Below are positions 1 to 10,813 of a stretch of DNA of 64,000 nt, one piece after another. The stretch is from Pseudomonas arsenicoxydans. Lineage in GTDB: Bacteria; Pseudomonadota; Gammaproteobacteria; Pseudomonadales; Pseudomonadaceae. The translations under genes and the position numbers were made by a program. The notes under the pieces were generated by a model, which worked only from the letters and a program-made list of their open reading frames with translations, ran no database searches and was not told the origin of the DNA. The stretch is taken from contig NZ_RCZE01000004.1 of NCBI RefSeq assembly GCF_006438915.1, positions 248,001 to 312,000 of the forward strand. Reading direction: 5' to 3'. Numbering within the stretch: position 1 is the stretch's first letter; each line of letters opens with the position of its first letter.

Positions 1-60
1 TTGTTTGTGTTGGCGCTGATTGCCGGGCGAAAAATCAAGTTTGATCCGGTGCTGCGTTAA
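1..60 (+). CDS. C-terminal fragment of an unidentified protein (5' end outside window)
   Basis: Frame 1 is open from the first base to a TAA at 58-60 and gives 19 residues ending KFDPVLR. The stretch FVLALIAG is hydrophobic, then the tail turns basic, which would suit the end of a membrane protein. Nothing allows a family call. The last 26 bp overlap the 3' end of the convergent phnN gene. Confidence 0.45.
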   Translation: MFVLALIAGRKIKFDPVLR

Positions 61-595
61 GTTTAAGTAGATCGAGTAGATGGGCAACGGTCACGGCGAG
101 TTCGCCAGAATTATCGAGTCGATGGACTGGTTCATTGTCAGCCCTGAACTGTGCATTGCGGCCTAGCCTGTCTTCAATTTCCGCCAGACTCTCCCGACCA
201 CGCCGCACAAGACGTTCGCGCAACACTTCATCCTTGACGGTCAACAGTACTGGCACCAGATCCGGATAACGCTGTAGCGCCTCGGCAAGATGACCGCGAG
301 AACCGTTAACCAATACATGCCGGCCATCCTTGAGCCACTGATCGATCTGAATCGGAATCCCATAATCCAGGCCATTGGCGTGCCACGACAGCGCGAAGTC
401 ACCCGCATCTTTTAGATGCAGGAATTCGTCGCGGGAGACGCCGACAGCATCCTCTCCCACAGACTCGGCCGAACGCGTGATGACCCGCCGCACCACTTCA
501 CAATTCATCAACTGCAAAGGTTTTCGAGCCGCTTCAATGAGACTGTCTTTGCCGGATCCGGAAGGCCCCATCAGATAAATCAGCCTGCCATCCAT
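35..595 (-). CDS. phnN: Ribose 1,5-bisphosphate phosphokinase PhnN
   Basis: A 186-residue P-loop kinase of the guanylate-kinase-like fold. The Walker A motif GPSGSGKDS is at about residues 10-18, and the length is usual for PhnN. The enzyme phosphorylates ribose 1,5-bisphosphate to PRPP, the last step of the C-P lyase route of phosphonate use, and acts in the cytosol. No other phn gene lies in the window, so this is an orphan copy that may serve as a side route to PRPP. It converges on, and overlaps by 26 bp, the partial gene at the left edge. Confidence 0.88.
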   Translation of the reverse strand: MDGRLIYLMGPSGSGKDSLIEAARKPLQLMNCEVVRRVITRSAESVGEDAVGVSRDEFLHLKDAGDFALSWHANGLDYGIPIQIDQWLKDGRHVLVNGSRGHLAEALQRYPDLVPVLLTVKDEVLRERLVRRGRESLAEIEDRLGRNAQFRADNEPVHRLDNSGELAVTVAHLLDLLKLNAAPDQT

Positions 596-981
596 CTTGA
601 ATTGCCCCCTACTGCGCGCCCGCCCCTAGTAAATCGGCCATTTGCCACTATCCTGTACCAGACAAGGATCAAGGATCGAATCCGCGTAGCATGCACCTTC
701 AGGCGTCGTCAGACATCACTTGTGGGAGCAGAGGACGCGGTTAGCAATGTGACACTGGGCAAACTTTTCCAACCAGTCCACATTTCTGACAAGGGGTGCT
801 GGCATTAAGCCTTTACCCGGCTCAATATTTGTCACAGAATTGACGCCAATGATATGGCTTCCTTGAGGCATGATGCGGGCCTCTTTCAATTCAGGTTGAA
901 CATTTGGCCATTAAGCTTGTCCTACCAGACATCCTGCGGCCAATCCCGAGAACCGCTCCCCTGAACTTACCGGTTAAATAT
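596..981. promoter_or_regulatory. 386-bp gene-free region between phnN and amrZ; probable amrZ promoter region
   Basis: No convincing gene. The region lies between the divergent starts of phnN and amrZ and should hold both promoters. A weak AlgU-like arrangement (AAACTT at 761-766, TCTGA at 785-789) has an 18-bp spacer, one more than usual. A GGCCATTAAG stretch near 905-914 loosely resembles AmrZ-bound sequences and could serve autorepression. Both are guesses by eye. Confidence 0.35.
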
Positions 982-1308
982 ATGCGCCCATTGAAACAGG
1001 CAATTTATTCCAGCCGTACGGCTGACAAGTTCGTCGTACGTCTGCCAGACGGAATGCGTGAACGCATTGCCGAGGTGGCTCGCAATCATCATCGCAGCAT
1101 GAACTCCGAAATCATTGCACGCCTTGAGCAGAGTCTTATTCAGGAAGGTGCACTGGGCGAAGAGTTGAGCATGCGCCTGGACAGCCCGGAGCTGTCATTG
1201 CACGAACGCGAATTACTGCAACGTTTCCGTCAACTGTCCCACCGCCAGCAAAACGCCCTTGTTTCGCTGATCGCCCATGACGCTGAAATGGCCGCAGACG
1301 CGTCCTGA
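982..1308 (+). CDS. amrZ: AmrZ, ribbon-helix-helix (Arc family) regulator of alginate, motility and biofilm genes
   Basis: Protein of 108 residues. I chose the ATG at 982 because the protein then begins [21 protein letters not shown], as I recall for P. aeruginosa AmrZ; the frame stays open upstream to 904. The N-terminal extension (1-16) and ribbon-helix-helix domain (about 17-60, with [17 protein letters not shown] and [10 protein letters not shown]) match Arc-type DNA binding. The C-terminal part ([16 protein letters not shown]) matches the tetramerisation tail. AmrZ represses flagellar and activates alginate genes and, in P. fluorescens, affects c-di-GMP and iron genes. A strong terminator follows at once, so it is a single-gene unit. 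Confidence 0.92.
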   Translation: MRPLKQAIYSSRTADKFVVRLPDGMRERIAEVARNHHRSMNSEIIARLEQSLIQEGALGEELSMRLDSPELSLHERELLQRFRQLSHRQQNALVSLIAHDAEMAADAS

Positions 1309-1324
1309 TTCACCCCGAAAGTTC

Positions 1325-1352
1325 AAGCCAGCATAATCGCTGGCTTTTTTTT
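1325..1352 (+). terminator. Rho-independent terminator of amrZ
   Basis: An 8-bp perfect stem (AAGCCAGC / GCTGGCTT, arms 1325-1332 and 1339-1346) is followed by a run of T, 17 bp after the amrZ stop. Confidence 0.85.
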
Positions 1353-1367
1353 GCCTGAAATTCGGTC

Positions 1368-1394
1368 AAAAAAAACCCGCCAATTGGGCGGGCT
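1368..1394 (-). terminator. Rho-independent terminator of mgtE
   Basis: Stem CCCGCC / GGCGGG with loop AATTG, followed on the minus strand by eight T (A8 at 1368-1375 on plus). It lies 18 bp beyond the mgtE stop and back to back with the amrZ terminator. Confidence 0.85.
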
Positions 1395-1411
1395 TCTAAA
1401 AGCAGGTCAAG

Positions 1412-2854
1412 TCAGAGCAAAAATATCGTCGCCAGCCCGAGGAAGATGAAGAACCCGCCGCTGTCGGTCATGGCGGTGATCATCACACTCGCACCCATCG
1501 CAGGGTCGCGCCCAAGCCGCGCCAGGGTCATCGGAATCAAAACCCCCATCAACGCCGCCAGCAATAGATTGAGCGTCATGGCGGCCGTCATGACCACGCC
1601 AAGGGACCAACTGCCGTAAAGCAGATAGGCCACAACGCCAATCACCCCACCCCAGACCAGGCCATTGATCAGACCGACCGCCAGCTCCTTGCGCATCAGT
1701 CGCGAGGTATTACCGGTACTCACCTGATCCAGCGCCATCGCACGAACGATCATGGTGATGGTCTGGTTACCGGAGTTGCCACCGATACCGGCCACGATCG
1801 GCATCAACGCCGCCAGTGCCACCAGTTTTTCGATAGAGCCTTCAAATAGACCGATCACCCGCGACGCAATAAACGCGGTAATCAGGTTTACCGCCAGCCA
1901 GGCCCAACGGTTGCGCAGGGATTTCCAGACTGACGCGAAAATATCTTCTTCTTCGCGCAGACCCGCCATGTTGAGAACTTCGTTTTCGCTCTCTTCACGA
2001 ATCAGGTCGACCATTTCATCGATGGTCAGACGGCCGATCAGCTTGCCGTTCTTGTCGACCACGGGGGCCGAGATCAAGTCGTAACGCTCGAACGCCTGAG
2101 CAGCGTCGTAGGCGTCCTCGTCCGGGTGAAAACTCACCGGGTCGCTGGCCATGACTTCCGAAACCTGTTTTTCCGGATCGTTGACCAGCAGACGCTTGAT
2201 TGGCAGTACGCCTTTGAGCACGCCGTCGTAGTCGACAACAAACAGCTTGTCGGTGTGGCCGGGCAGCTCTTTGAGGCGACGCAGGTAACGCAGGACCACT
2301 TCGAGACTGACATCCTCACGGATGGTCACCATCTCGAAGTCCATCAGCGCACCGACCTGCTCCTCGTCATAGGACAACGCAGAGCGAACGCGCTCACGCT
2401 GTTGACCGTCGAGGGTTTCCATCAGCTCGTGGACGACATCTCGCGGCAGCTCGGAAGCCAGGTCAGCGAGTTCGTCGGCGTCCATGTCCTTGGCCGCGGC
2501 CAGAAGCTCGTGATCGTCCATGTCGGCGATCAGGGTTTCACGGACCGAGTCGGATACTTCAAGCAGGATGTCGCCGTCGCGATCGGCCTTGACCAATTGC
2601 CAAAGCGTCAGACGATCATTCAGCGGCAAAGCTTCAAGGATGTAGGCAACGTCGGCGGAGTGCAGATCATCGAGTTTGCGTTGCAGCTCGACGAGATTTT
2701 GCCGGTGAACCAGGTTCTCGACCCGGTCGTGATGCGGACCTTCCTGTCGATGAGTCAGGTCTTCGACGACCCGCTGACGCTGCAACAGCTCAACAACTTG
2801 AGCGAGGCGGTCTTGCAGGCTTTCTTGCGTTTTCTTTACTTCAACTTCAGACAT
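1412..2854 (-). CDS. mgtE: Magnesium transporter MgtE
   Basis: Protein of 480 residues from the MSEVEVKKTQ start; an upstream frame extension of ten residues lacks family support. The order of parts is that of MgtE: an acidic, helical N-terminal domain (with ELPRDVVHELMETLD), two CBS domains in the middle third (VSEVMASDPVSFHPDEDAYDA and the segment ending LTIDEMVDLI), then a five-helix membrane domain with the conserved PIVAGIGGNSGNQ segment. MgtE is an inner-membrane Mg2+ channel gated by Mg2+ binding to the cytosolic domains. It has its own terminator and stands alone upstream of the tRNA cluster. Confidence 0.93.
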   Translation of the reverse strand: MSEVEVKKTQESLQDRLAQVVELLQRQRVVEDLTHRQEGPHHDRVENLVHRQNLVELQRKLDDLHSADVAYILEALPLNDRLTLWQLVKADRDGDILLEVSDSVRETLIADMDDHELLAAAKDMDADELADLASELPRDVVHELMETLDGQQRERVRSALSYDEEQVGALMDFEMVTIREDVSLEVVLRYLRRLKELPGHTDKLFVVDYDGVLKGVLPIKRLLVNDPEKQVSEVMASDPVSFHPDEDAYDAAQAFERYDLISAPVVDKNGKLIGRLTIDEMVDLIREESENEVLNMAGLREEEDIFASVWKSLRNRWAWLAVNLITAFIASRVIGLFEGSIEKLVALAALMPIVAGIGGNSGNQTITMIVRAMALDQVSTGNTSRLMRKELAVGLINGLVWGGVIGVVAYLLYGSWSLGVVMTAAMTLNLLLAALMGVLIPMTLARLGRDPAMGASVMITAMTDSGGFFIFLGLATIFLL

Positions 2855-3173
2855 AGGCGAACTCCACTCCCAGCAGCGGGGCACGCCGGAAGGATCAATC
2901 AGTCAATTCATGATTGGTGAAACGGGGTACTGAGTAACTACTGGGTAAGTCCATGGAGGTATTCCACAAGCCCCGGCGGGGCTGACGGGCGCAATGATAC
3001 ACCGCCCAACGGTTTTAAACGTTAAAAAATCGTGGCTGAAACAAGCGCTTGCAAGCCAAACCTGAGCGCCACCTTATCTCTTTCAATGCGACGACTCATT
3101 CTGAAAAGAAAACACACCACCCTCCAAAAATGTAGCAGCTACCCTTGGTATCGACTGTCACGGAGGACGTCAT
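2855..3173. other. Intergenic region between mgtE and the OmlA-like gene
   Basis: No gene is supported. The region must contain the divergent promoters of mgtE and the gene at 3174. I see no Mg2+ riboswitch or strong hairpin. Confidence 0.4.
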
Positions 3174-3692
3174 ATGCCATCGATTGCGGACTATTTTTTG
3201 CTGACCGCCCTGCTCAGCCTGCCGCCCCTGCTGCACGCGGAGATTGTTCACCGCTGCGAAGCCGCCAACGGGCAAGTCACCTTCACCACCTTGAGCTGTA
3301 CGGCGGGAGAGAGCCTTTCGTTGCAGGACGTGCGCACTTTCACACCGGGCAGCACGATGGCACTCATGCCAGAAGCCAAAATTGGCGAAACATCAGGTAT
3401 GAAAAACATCAGGAGAGAACCGACCATCGTGGGTCAGGCCGAAGATAAATGCGGAAATCTGATCAGCGCCAGGGAACGACGCGAAGCGATCATCAATCAA
3501 CGAATCATAGCCGGCATGAGTCAGCAGGACGTCGAGAGCGCCCTTGGCAAGCCAGACAAGATCAATACCAGGAATTCATCAACGAGTTACCGCTACGACG
3601 CCAAGCGAGGTCGTAGCGCGCATGTGGAGTTTGATGAGAAAGGATGTACGAAAGGAAAAGCCAAATCCCAGACAGCAAAAAGCCCGCGTTAG
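3174..3692 (+). CDS. Secreted protein with an SmpA/OmlA-like C-terminal segment
   Basis: Protein of 172 residues. A good Shine-Dalgarno (GGAGG) sits before the ATG. The N-terminus (about 1-22) is a signal peptide ending LLHA. Next comes a short Cys-containing segment (HRCEAANGQVTFTTLSC) resembling DUF4124 N-termini. A C-terminal part with GMSQQDVESALGKPDKI resembles the SmpA/OmlA (BamE-like) fold. Such proteins sit in the periplasm or at the outer membrane; the exact role is unknown. The last codons and the TAG stop lie inside the terminator hairpin that follows. Confidence 0.7.
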   Translation: MPSIADYFLLTALLSLPPLLHAEIVHRCEAANGQVTFTTLSCTAGESLSLQDVRTFTPGSTMALMPEAKIGETSGMKNIRREPTIVGQAEDKCGNLISARERREAIINQRIIAGMSQQDVESALGKPDKINTRNSSTSYRYDAKRGRSAHVEFDEKGCTKGKAKSQTAKSPR

Positions 3693-3708
3693 ACGCAGGC
3701 TTTTTGGT
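3676..3708. terminator. Bidirectional terminator hairpin containing a stop codon
   Basis: Arms AAAAGCCCGCGT and ACGCAGGCTTTTT pair with one mismatch around a TAG loop. The TAG is the stop codon of the gene at 3174-3692. T-runs on both strands mean it could also end transcripts from the minus-strand tRNA genes. Confidence 0.75.
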
Positions 3709-3711
3709 GTT

Positions 3712-3788
3712 TGGTGCACTCGACAGGATTCGAACCTGTGACCGCTCGGTTCGTAGCCGAGTACTCTATCCAGCTGAGCTACGAGTGC
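3712..3788 (-). tRNA. tRNA-Arg (ACG), copy 1
   Basis: A 77-nt cloverleaf on the minus strand starting GCACTCG, with anticodon stem CTCGG/CCGAG around CTACGAA (anticodon ACG), T arm GGTTCGAATCC, and an encoded CCA. It reads CGN Arg codons after A34-to-inosine editing. It is identical in sequence to the copy at 3861-3937. Confidence 0.97.
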
Positions 3789-3860
3789 ATTTTGTGTTTT
3801 TAAACCAGACCACAACTGGGTGAAGCAAAGTCGCTCGCATCACTGCAAACAACTCTTAAA

Positions 3861-3937
3861 TGGTGCACTCGACAGGATTCGAACCTGTGACCGCTCGGTT
3901 CGTAGCCGAGTACTCTATCCAGCTGAGCTACGAGTGC
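3861..3937 (-). tRNA. tRNA-Arg (ACG), copy 2
   Basis: A second 77-nt tRNA-Arg(ACG), identical over its whole length to the copy 72 bp away. A tandem duplication of this tRNA between mgtE and rsmA also fits the P. aeruginosa gene order I know. Confidence 0.97.
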
Positions 3938-4044
3938 ATTTGTTGCCGCGCATTATAGGCCGTCTAATCTCTATGTCAAACACTTTTTCTAGTAATTTCA
4001 ACAACTTACCGAAGAAGCCAGATTACAACGTACTACGCAAATAA

Positions 4045-4135
4045 TGGCGGAGAACGGGGGATTCGAACCCCCGACACCCTTTTGAGGTGTACTCCCTTAG
4101 CAGGGGAGCGCCTTCGGCCACTCGGCCAGCTCTCC
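4045..4135 (-). tRNA. tRNA-Ser (GCT)
   Basis: A 91-nt class II tRNA on the minus strand with a long variable arm (TACACCTCAAAAGGGTGTC), anticodon stem CTCCC/GGGAG around CTGCTAA (anticodon GCT), and encoded CCA. It reads AGC and AGU codons. Confidence 0.97.
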
Positions 4136-4197
4136 GCAACACGGGGCGTATCTTAACCAACCTTTTCCCCGTTTGCAAACATAAAAAACGATAAAAA

Positions 4198-4386
4198 TTA
4201 ATGGCTTGGTTCTTCGTCCTTCTCTTTCTTTATACGCAGGTAAATTTCTTCACGATGCACAGCAACCTCTTTCGGGGCGTTGACACCGATACGCACTTGA
4301 TTTCCTTTGACGCCGAGCACGGTCACGGTGATTTCGCCATCACCAATGATCAGGCTTTCTGCGCACCGACGGGTCAGAATCAGCAT
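4198..4386 (-). CDS. rsmA: RsmA/CsrA translational regulator
   Basis: Protein of 62 residues beginning [11 protein letters not shown] and containing [17 protein letters not shown] and AVHREEIY; Arg45 corresponds to the RNA-contacting Arg44 of E. coli CsrA. The homodimer binds ANGGA motifs in mRNA leaders and is titrated by RsmX/Y/Z RNAs in Pseudomonas. It lies 3' of lysC and 5' of the tRNA-Ser gene, the conserved order in the genus. A terminator separates it from lysC, so it is probably transcribed mainly from its own promoter. Confidence 0.96.
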   Translation of the reverse strand: MLILTRRCAESLIIGDGEITVTVLGVKGNQVRIGVNAPKEVAVHREEIYLRIKKEKDEEPSH

Positions 4387-4525
4387 ACCTTTCTCCTAAC
4401 GCATTTCATTTCAGGGACAACAGTCTGCAAAAAAAAGGCATTCGACCCACAACCAGAATGATCGCAGCCCTACATGCCTGAGTATTGACCAGCGCGAGCA
4501 AAAGAACAGTTTTAGGCCGCGCCAT

Positions 4526-4567
4526 TCAAAAAAAGACAAAGGGCGCGGTCAGACCGCGCCCTTTGGC
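4526..4567 (-). terminator. Rho-independent terminator of lysC
   Basis: Arms AAAGGGCGCGGT and ACCGCGCCCTTT (about 4539-4565) form a long GC-rich stem. On the minus strand it is followed by GTCTTTTTTTG. It lies just past the lysC stop and before rsmA. Confidence 0.85.
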
Positions 4568-4574
4568 AAACGCA

Positions 4575-5816
4575 TCACTCGCCCTGACGGGCCGGTGCGT
4601 CCAGTTCGAAAGCTGTGTGCAGAGCGCGCACAGCCAATTCCAGATACTTCTCTTCGATCACAACGGAGACTTTGATTTCCGACGTCGAGATCATCTGGAT
4701 GTTGATACTTTCTTTCGCCAGGGATTCGAACATGCGGCTGGCGACGCCTGCGTGGGAACGCATGCCGACACCGACGATCGATACCTTGGCAATCTTGGTG
4801 TCGCCCACGACTTCACGGGCACCCAGCTCGCCAGCGGTTTTTTCCAGCACGGCTTGCGCTGCCTGGTAGTCGTTGCGGTGCACGGTGAAGGTGAAGTCGG
4901 TGGTGTTATCGTGCGCGACGTTCTGCACGATCATGTCGACTTCGATATTCGCGGCACTGATCGGGCCGAGAATCTTGAATGCAACGCCCGGGATGTCTGG
5001 CACGCCACGGATGGTCAGCTTGGCTTCATCGCGGTTGAATGCGATACCGGAAATGATCGGCTGTTCCATGGTTTCCTCTTCATCAATAGTAATGAGGGTG
5101 CCCGGACCCTCCTTGAAGCTGTGCAGTACGCGCAGCGGAACGTTGTACTTGCCGGCAAACTCGACCGCACGGATCTGCAGTACCTTGGAACCGAGGCTGG
5201 CCATTTCCAGCATCTCTTCGAAGGTAATCTTTTCCAGACGCTGAGCCACAGACACCACACGCGGGTCGGTGGTGTAGACACCATCAACGTCGGTGTAGAT
5301 CTGGCACTCATCAGCCTTCAGGGCTGCGGCCAGCGCCACGCCGGTAGTGTCGGAACCGCCACGACCGAGGGTGGTGATGTTGCCGTGCTCGTCGACGCCC
5401 TGGAAACCGGCGACAACCACTACGCGACCGGCCTTCAGATCACCACGAATCTTCTGGTCATCAATCTGCAAGATACGCGCTTTATTGTGCGCGCTATCGG
5501 TCAGAATCCGTACCTGATTACCGGTGTAGGACACCGCTGGCACGCCGCGCTTGATCAGCGCCATGGCCAACAGTGCAATCGTCACCTGCTCACCGGTGGA
5601 AACGATCACATCCAGCTCGCGGGGAACCGGTTGGTCGTCGCCACTGATTTGCTTGGCCAGATCGATCAGACGGTTGGTTTCGCCGCTCATTGCAGACAGC
5701 ACAACCACCAGGTCATCGCCGGCATCGCGGAATTTCTTAACCTTGTCGGCGACCTGCTCGATTCTCTCGACAGTGCCGACCGAGGTGCCTCCAAATTTCT
5801 GTACGATCAAAGCCAT
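4575..5816 (-). CDS. lysC: Aspartate kinase
   Basis: Protein of 413 residues from MALIVQKFGGTSVG; the frame is open further upstream but the family begins at this Met. It phosphorylates aspartate, the first step towards lysine, threonine, methionine and diaminopimelate. The kinase domain (about 1-245) has KFGGTSVG at 7-14 and GFQGVD...TLGRGGSDTT. Tandem ACT domains fill 265-413 and mediate feedback inhibition. An internal Met in a context like those used for beta subunits in other bacteria exists, but its use is not evident here. It lies between alaS and rsmA, as in P. aeruginosa. Confidence 0.95.
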   Translation of the reverse strand: MALIVQKFGGTSVGTVERIEQVADKVKKFRDAGDDLVVVLSAMSGETNRLIDLAKQISGDDQPVPRELDVIVSTGEQVTIALLAMALIKRGVPAVSYTGNQVRILTDSAHNKARILQIDDQKIRGDLKAGRVVVVAGFQGVDEHGNITTLGRGGSDTTGVALAAALKADECQIYTDVDGVYTTDPRVVSVAQRLEKITFEEMLEMASLGSKVLQIRAVEFAGKYNVPLRVLHSFKEGPGTLITIDEEETMEQPIISGIAFNRDEAKLTIRGVPDIPGVAFKILGPISAANIEVDMIVQNVAHDNTTDFTFTVHRNDYQAAQAVLEKTAGELGAREVVGDTKIAKVSIVGVGMRSHAGVASRMFESLAKESINIQMISTSEIKVSVVIEEKYLELAVRALHTAFELDAPARQGE

Positions 5817-5906
5817 TTCAAAGCCGCCTCTGCCCATGAAGGGCGCCCAAATAATCACTCAAACAGCGTTCTGGCCGCTACTAGACCGCGGGCCAGACAC
5901 ACTGCC

Positions 5907-8531
<2,625 letters not shown>

Positions 8532-8677
8532 TAGGTTCTTCCACGGAGGCTGCGGCCAAAGGCCTGTTCGAAACGTCAACAGACGAAGCGACGGCAAAGG
8601 GCCGCATTATATCGGCCCTGCGCGCGGGGTACAGCGTGTTTATACGATAGAAACAGTCAATTGGAGCGCTAACGCTA

Positions 8678-9682
8678 TCACTTGCGCGAAAAGTCGACGA
8701 ATGCCGCGACAACCTGCTCGATTTGCTCACGACTGACGTCCATGTGCGTGACCATGCGCAGACGCCCTGCCGCGCTCAACTTGATCCCGCATTCGGCAGC
8801 GAACGTCTTGATCGCTTCGGCGTTGTCGCCCATCTGCACATACACCATGTTGGTCTGCACCGGCTCGACCTCGTAACCCGCCGCGCGCAGGCCTTCGGCC
8901 AACAGTTGCGCATTGGCGTGGTCGTCGGCCAGACGCTGGACGTTGTTGTCCAGCGCATACAAGCCCGCCGCGGCCAGAATCCCGGCCTGACGCATGCCGC
9001 CCCCGACCATCTTGCGCAAACGGCGTGCCTTGGCGATCAACTCGACCGAGCCGCACAACACCGAACCGACCGGCGCGCCCAGGCCTTTGGACAGGCACAC
9101 CGACACCGAATCGAAGTGCTGGGTGATTACCCGGGCATCAACCCCCAGTTTGACGGCCGCGTTGTAGAGCCGCGCGCCGTCAAGGTGCAGCTGCAAGCCA
9201 TGTTCACGGGTAAAGCTTCGGGCCCGCGCCAGATACTCCAGCGGCAGCACTTTGCCTTGCATGGTGTTTTCCAGCGCCAGCAAACGGGTGCGGGCGAAGT
9301 GGAAATCGTCCGGTTTGATCGCGGCCGCGATGTGCGCCAGATCCAGCGAGCCATCGGCCTGTACTTCCAGCGGTTGAGGCTGGATCGAACCGAGCACGGC
9401 TGCGCCGCCGCCTTCGTACTTATAGGTGTGGGCCTGCTGGCCGACGATGTATTCGTCACCGCGTTCGCAGTGGGCCATCAACCCCAGCAGGTTGCTCATG
9501 GTGCCTGTCGGCACAAACAGCGCGGCGGCAAAACCCAGTCGTTTTGCCAACTCGGCTTCAAGACGGTTGACCGTCGGATCCTCGCCATAGACGTCATCAC
9601 CGGTGGCCGCGCAGGCCATTGCGTCGAGCATCCCGACGGAAGGTTGGGTGACGGTGTCGCTGCGAAGATCGATAACGCTCAT
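8678..9682 (-). CDS. ltaE: Low-specificity L-threonine aldolase
   Basis: Protein of 334 residues, fold type I PLP enzyme. The Schiff-base lysine is in [14 protein letters not shown] (about residue 197), and the N-terminal [12 protein letters not shown] is the family signature. It splits L-threonine or L-allo-threonine to glycine and acetaldehyde. It lies upstream of alaS on the same strand with 146 bp between them; its own promoter is likely in the gap before the FMN riboswitch, which points the other way. Confidence 0.93.
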   Translation of the reverse strand: MSVIDLRSDTVTQPSVGMLDAMACAATGDDVYGEDPTVNRLEAELAKRLGFAAALFVPTGTMSNLLGLMAHCERGDEYIVGQQAHTYKYEGGGAAVLGSIQPQPLEVQADGSLDLAHIAAAIKPDDFHFARTRLLALENTMQGKVLPLEYLARARSFTREHGLQLHLDGARLYNAAVKLGVDARVITQHFDSVSVCLSKGLGAPVGSVLCGSVELIAKARRLRKMVGGGMRQAGILAAAGLYALDNNVQRLADDHANAQLLAEGLRAAGYEVEPVQTNMVYVQMGDNAEAIKTFAAECGIKLSAAGRLRMVTHMDVSREQIEQVVAAFVDFSRK

Positions 9683-9855
9683 GAATCTGGCCTCGTTAAG
9701 CAGGGAAAATCCCTTTCAGGTAGGAATTACTGCGGTCATGACGACGAATAATCAACCCTTGAGCCGGAAAAGGCACCCCAAGCCAGCGAAAAAGTCGATA
9801 ACAATCATCAGATAGCAGCGATGCGCAGCTCGTAAATATGTGTTAAAAACGCTGC

Positions 9856-9876
9856 GCCGTCAGACAATCTGACGGC
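9856..9876 (+). other. Nine-bp hairpin just upstream of the FMN riboswitch
   Basis: GCCGTCAGA and TCTGACGGC are perfect arms around a CAA loop, ending five bases before the riboswitch. It could be a 5' element of the leader or a terminator for antisense transcription, since the minus strand has five T a few bases beyond. No gene needs it. Confidence 0.4.
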
Positions 9877-9880
9877 ACAA

Positions 9881-10047
9881 CGTTCTCAGGGCGGGGTGCA
9901 ACTCCCCACCGGCGGTAATTGCGCGCAATGCGCATAGCCCGCGAGCGCTTGGCGACAGGCACGGCAATGGCTGTGTATGACGACAAGGTCAGCAGACCCG
10001 GTGTGATCCCGGGGCCGACGGTCATAGTCCGGATGAAGAGAGAACGG
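9881..10047 (+). promoter_or_regulatory. FMN riboswitch (RFN element)
   Basis: All conserved RFN blocks are present in order: CTCAGGGCGGGGTGCAACTC, CCCACCGGCGGTAATTG, AGCCCGCGAGCG, then GACCCGGTGTG, GGGGCCGACGGTCATAGTCC and GGATGAAGAGAGAACG. FMN binding should reduce expression of the lumazine synthase gene starting 103 bp downstream. The variable arm between the blocks is longer than minimal. I did not resolve whether control is at transcription or translation. Confidence 0.95.
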
Positions 10048-10150
10048 GATTGACGCCAAAGGGCCGTCCGTCGCATTCGTGCGAGCGTGCGTACCCTGAA
10101 ATCCCATTCGATTCATATGCCCTGTTTTAACCATAAACAGGAGTCAGAAC

Positions 10151-10663
10151 ATGCAACCCACCGCAATCGATAGCAAAAGCAAAAACCATCAGGGCGAGCG
10201 CGTTGCGTTCATTCAGGCCTGCTGGCACAAGGAAATCGTCGATCAAAGCCGTAAAGGCTTCGTGAGCGAAATGATTGCCCAGGGTTATCAGGAATCGGAC
10301 ATCGATTTCTTCGAAGTCGGCGGCGCCTTTGAAATGCCCCTGCACGCCAAGTTGCTGGCCAAGACCGGCCGTTATTCCGGCATCGTCGCCGCAGCCCTGG
10401 TGGTTGATGGCGGGATCTACCGTCACGAGTTCGTCGCCCAGTCGGTGGTCAGTGGCCTGATGCAGGTGCAACTGGAAACCGAAGTGCCAGTGTTTTCGGT
10501 ATCCCTGACCCCGCACCACTTCCATGCCGGTGAAGAACTGCATCAGAAGTTTTTCTTCGAGCATTTTGTGCACAAAGGCCAGGAAGCGGCGAAGACCTGC
10601 GCGGATACGCTGCACAAGATGCGGGCGTTGCGTCGTAGTGAGCCGCGTGCGATGGCTGTTTAA
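10151..10663 (+). CDS. ribH: 6,7-dimethyl-8-ribityllumazine synthase, type II (RibH2-like)
   Basis: Protein of 170 residues, directly under an FMN riboswitch. It condenses 5-amino-6-ribitylaminouracil with 3,4-dihydroxy-2-butanone 4-phosphate to the riboflavin precursor. Recognisable parts are AFIQACWHKEIVD (N-terminal strand with aromatic), EVGGAFEMPLHAKLLA, and the basic segment near VVDGGIYRHEFVAQSVVSGLM. The sequence looks like the decameric RibH2 class rather than the icosahedral housekeeping RibH of the ribD-ribE-ribBA-ribH cluster, so a second copy is expected elsewhere. No other rib genes are adjacent. Confidence 0.88.
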   Translation: MQPTAIDSKSKNHQGERVAFIQACWHKEIVDQSRKGFVSEMIAQGYQESDIDFFEVGGAFEMPLHAKLLAKTGRYSGIVAAALVVDGGIYRHEFVAQSVVSGLMQVQLETEVPVFSVSLTPHHFHAGEELHQKFFFEHFVHKGQEAAKTCADTLHKMRALRRSEPRAMAV

Positions 10664-10710
10664 TACAAAATCTTTGGTACGGGTGAAGTCTCTGCCTTCA
10701 CCCAAACCTA

Positions 10711-10805
10711 ATGTGGGAGCGGGCTTGCTCGCGAAAGCGGTTTAACATTCAACGTATATGCTGAATGTCAGTCCGCCTTCGCGAGCAAGCCCGCTCCCAC
10801 ATTTG
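10711..10805. repeat. Inverted REP pair downstream of ribH
   Basis: TGTGGGAGCGGGCTTGCTCG on the left and its reverse complement on the right flank about 40 bp, between the converging ribH and aruE genes. Confidence 0.9.
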
Positions 10806-10813
10806 TTTTGTGC

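Noticed and set aside
761..789. AlgU-type promoter for amrZ
   Set aside because: The spacer is 18 bp instead of 16-17 and the -35 lacks the leading G; mentioned only as a weak possibility.
3032..3448. 138-codon frame overlapping the OmlA-like gene
   Set aside because: The frame at 3174 has a strong Shine-Dalgarno, a signal peptide and the family motif; this one has none.
3712..4135. tRNA genes as integration sites of a genomic island
   Set aside because: No integrase or partial tRNA copies occur nearby; the second tRNA-Arg is full length with its own CCA, so it is an ordinary tandem copy.
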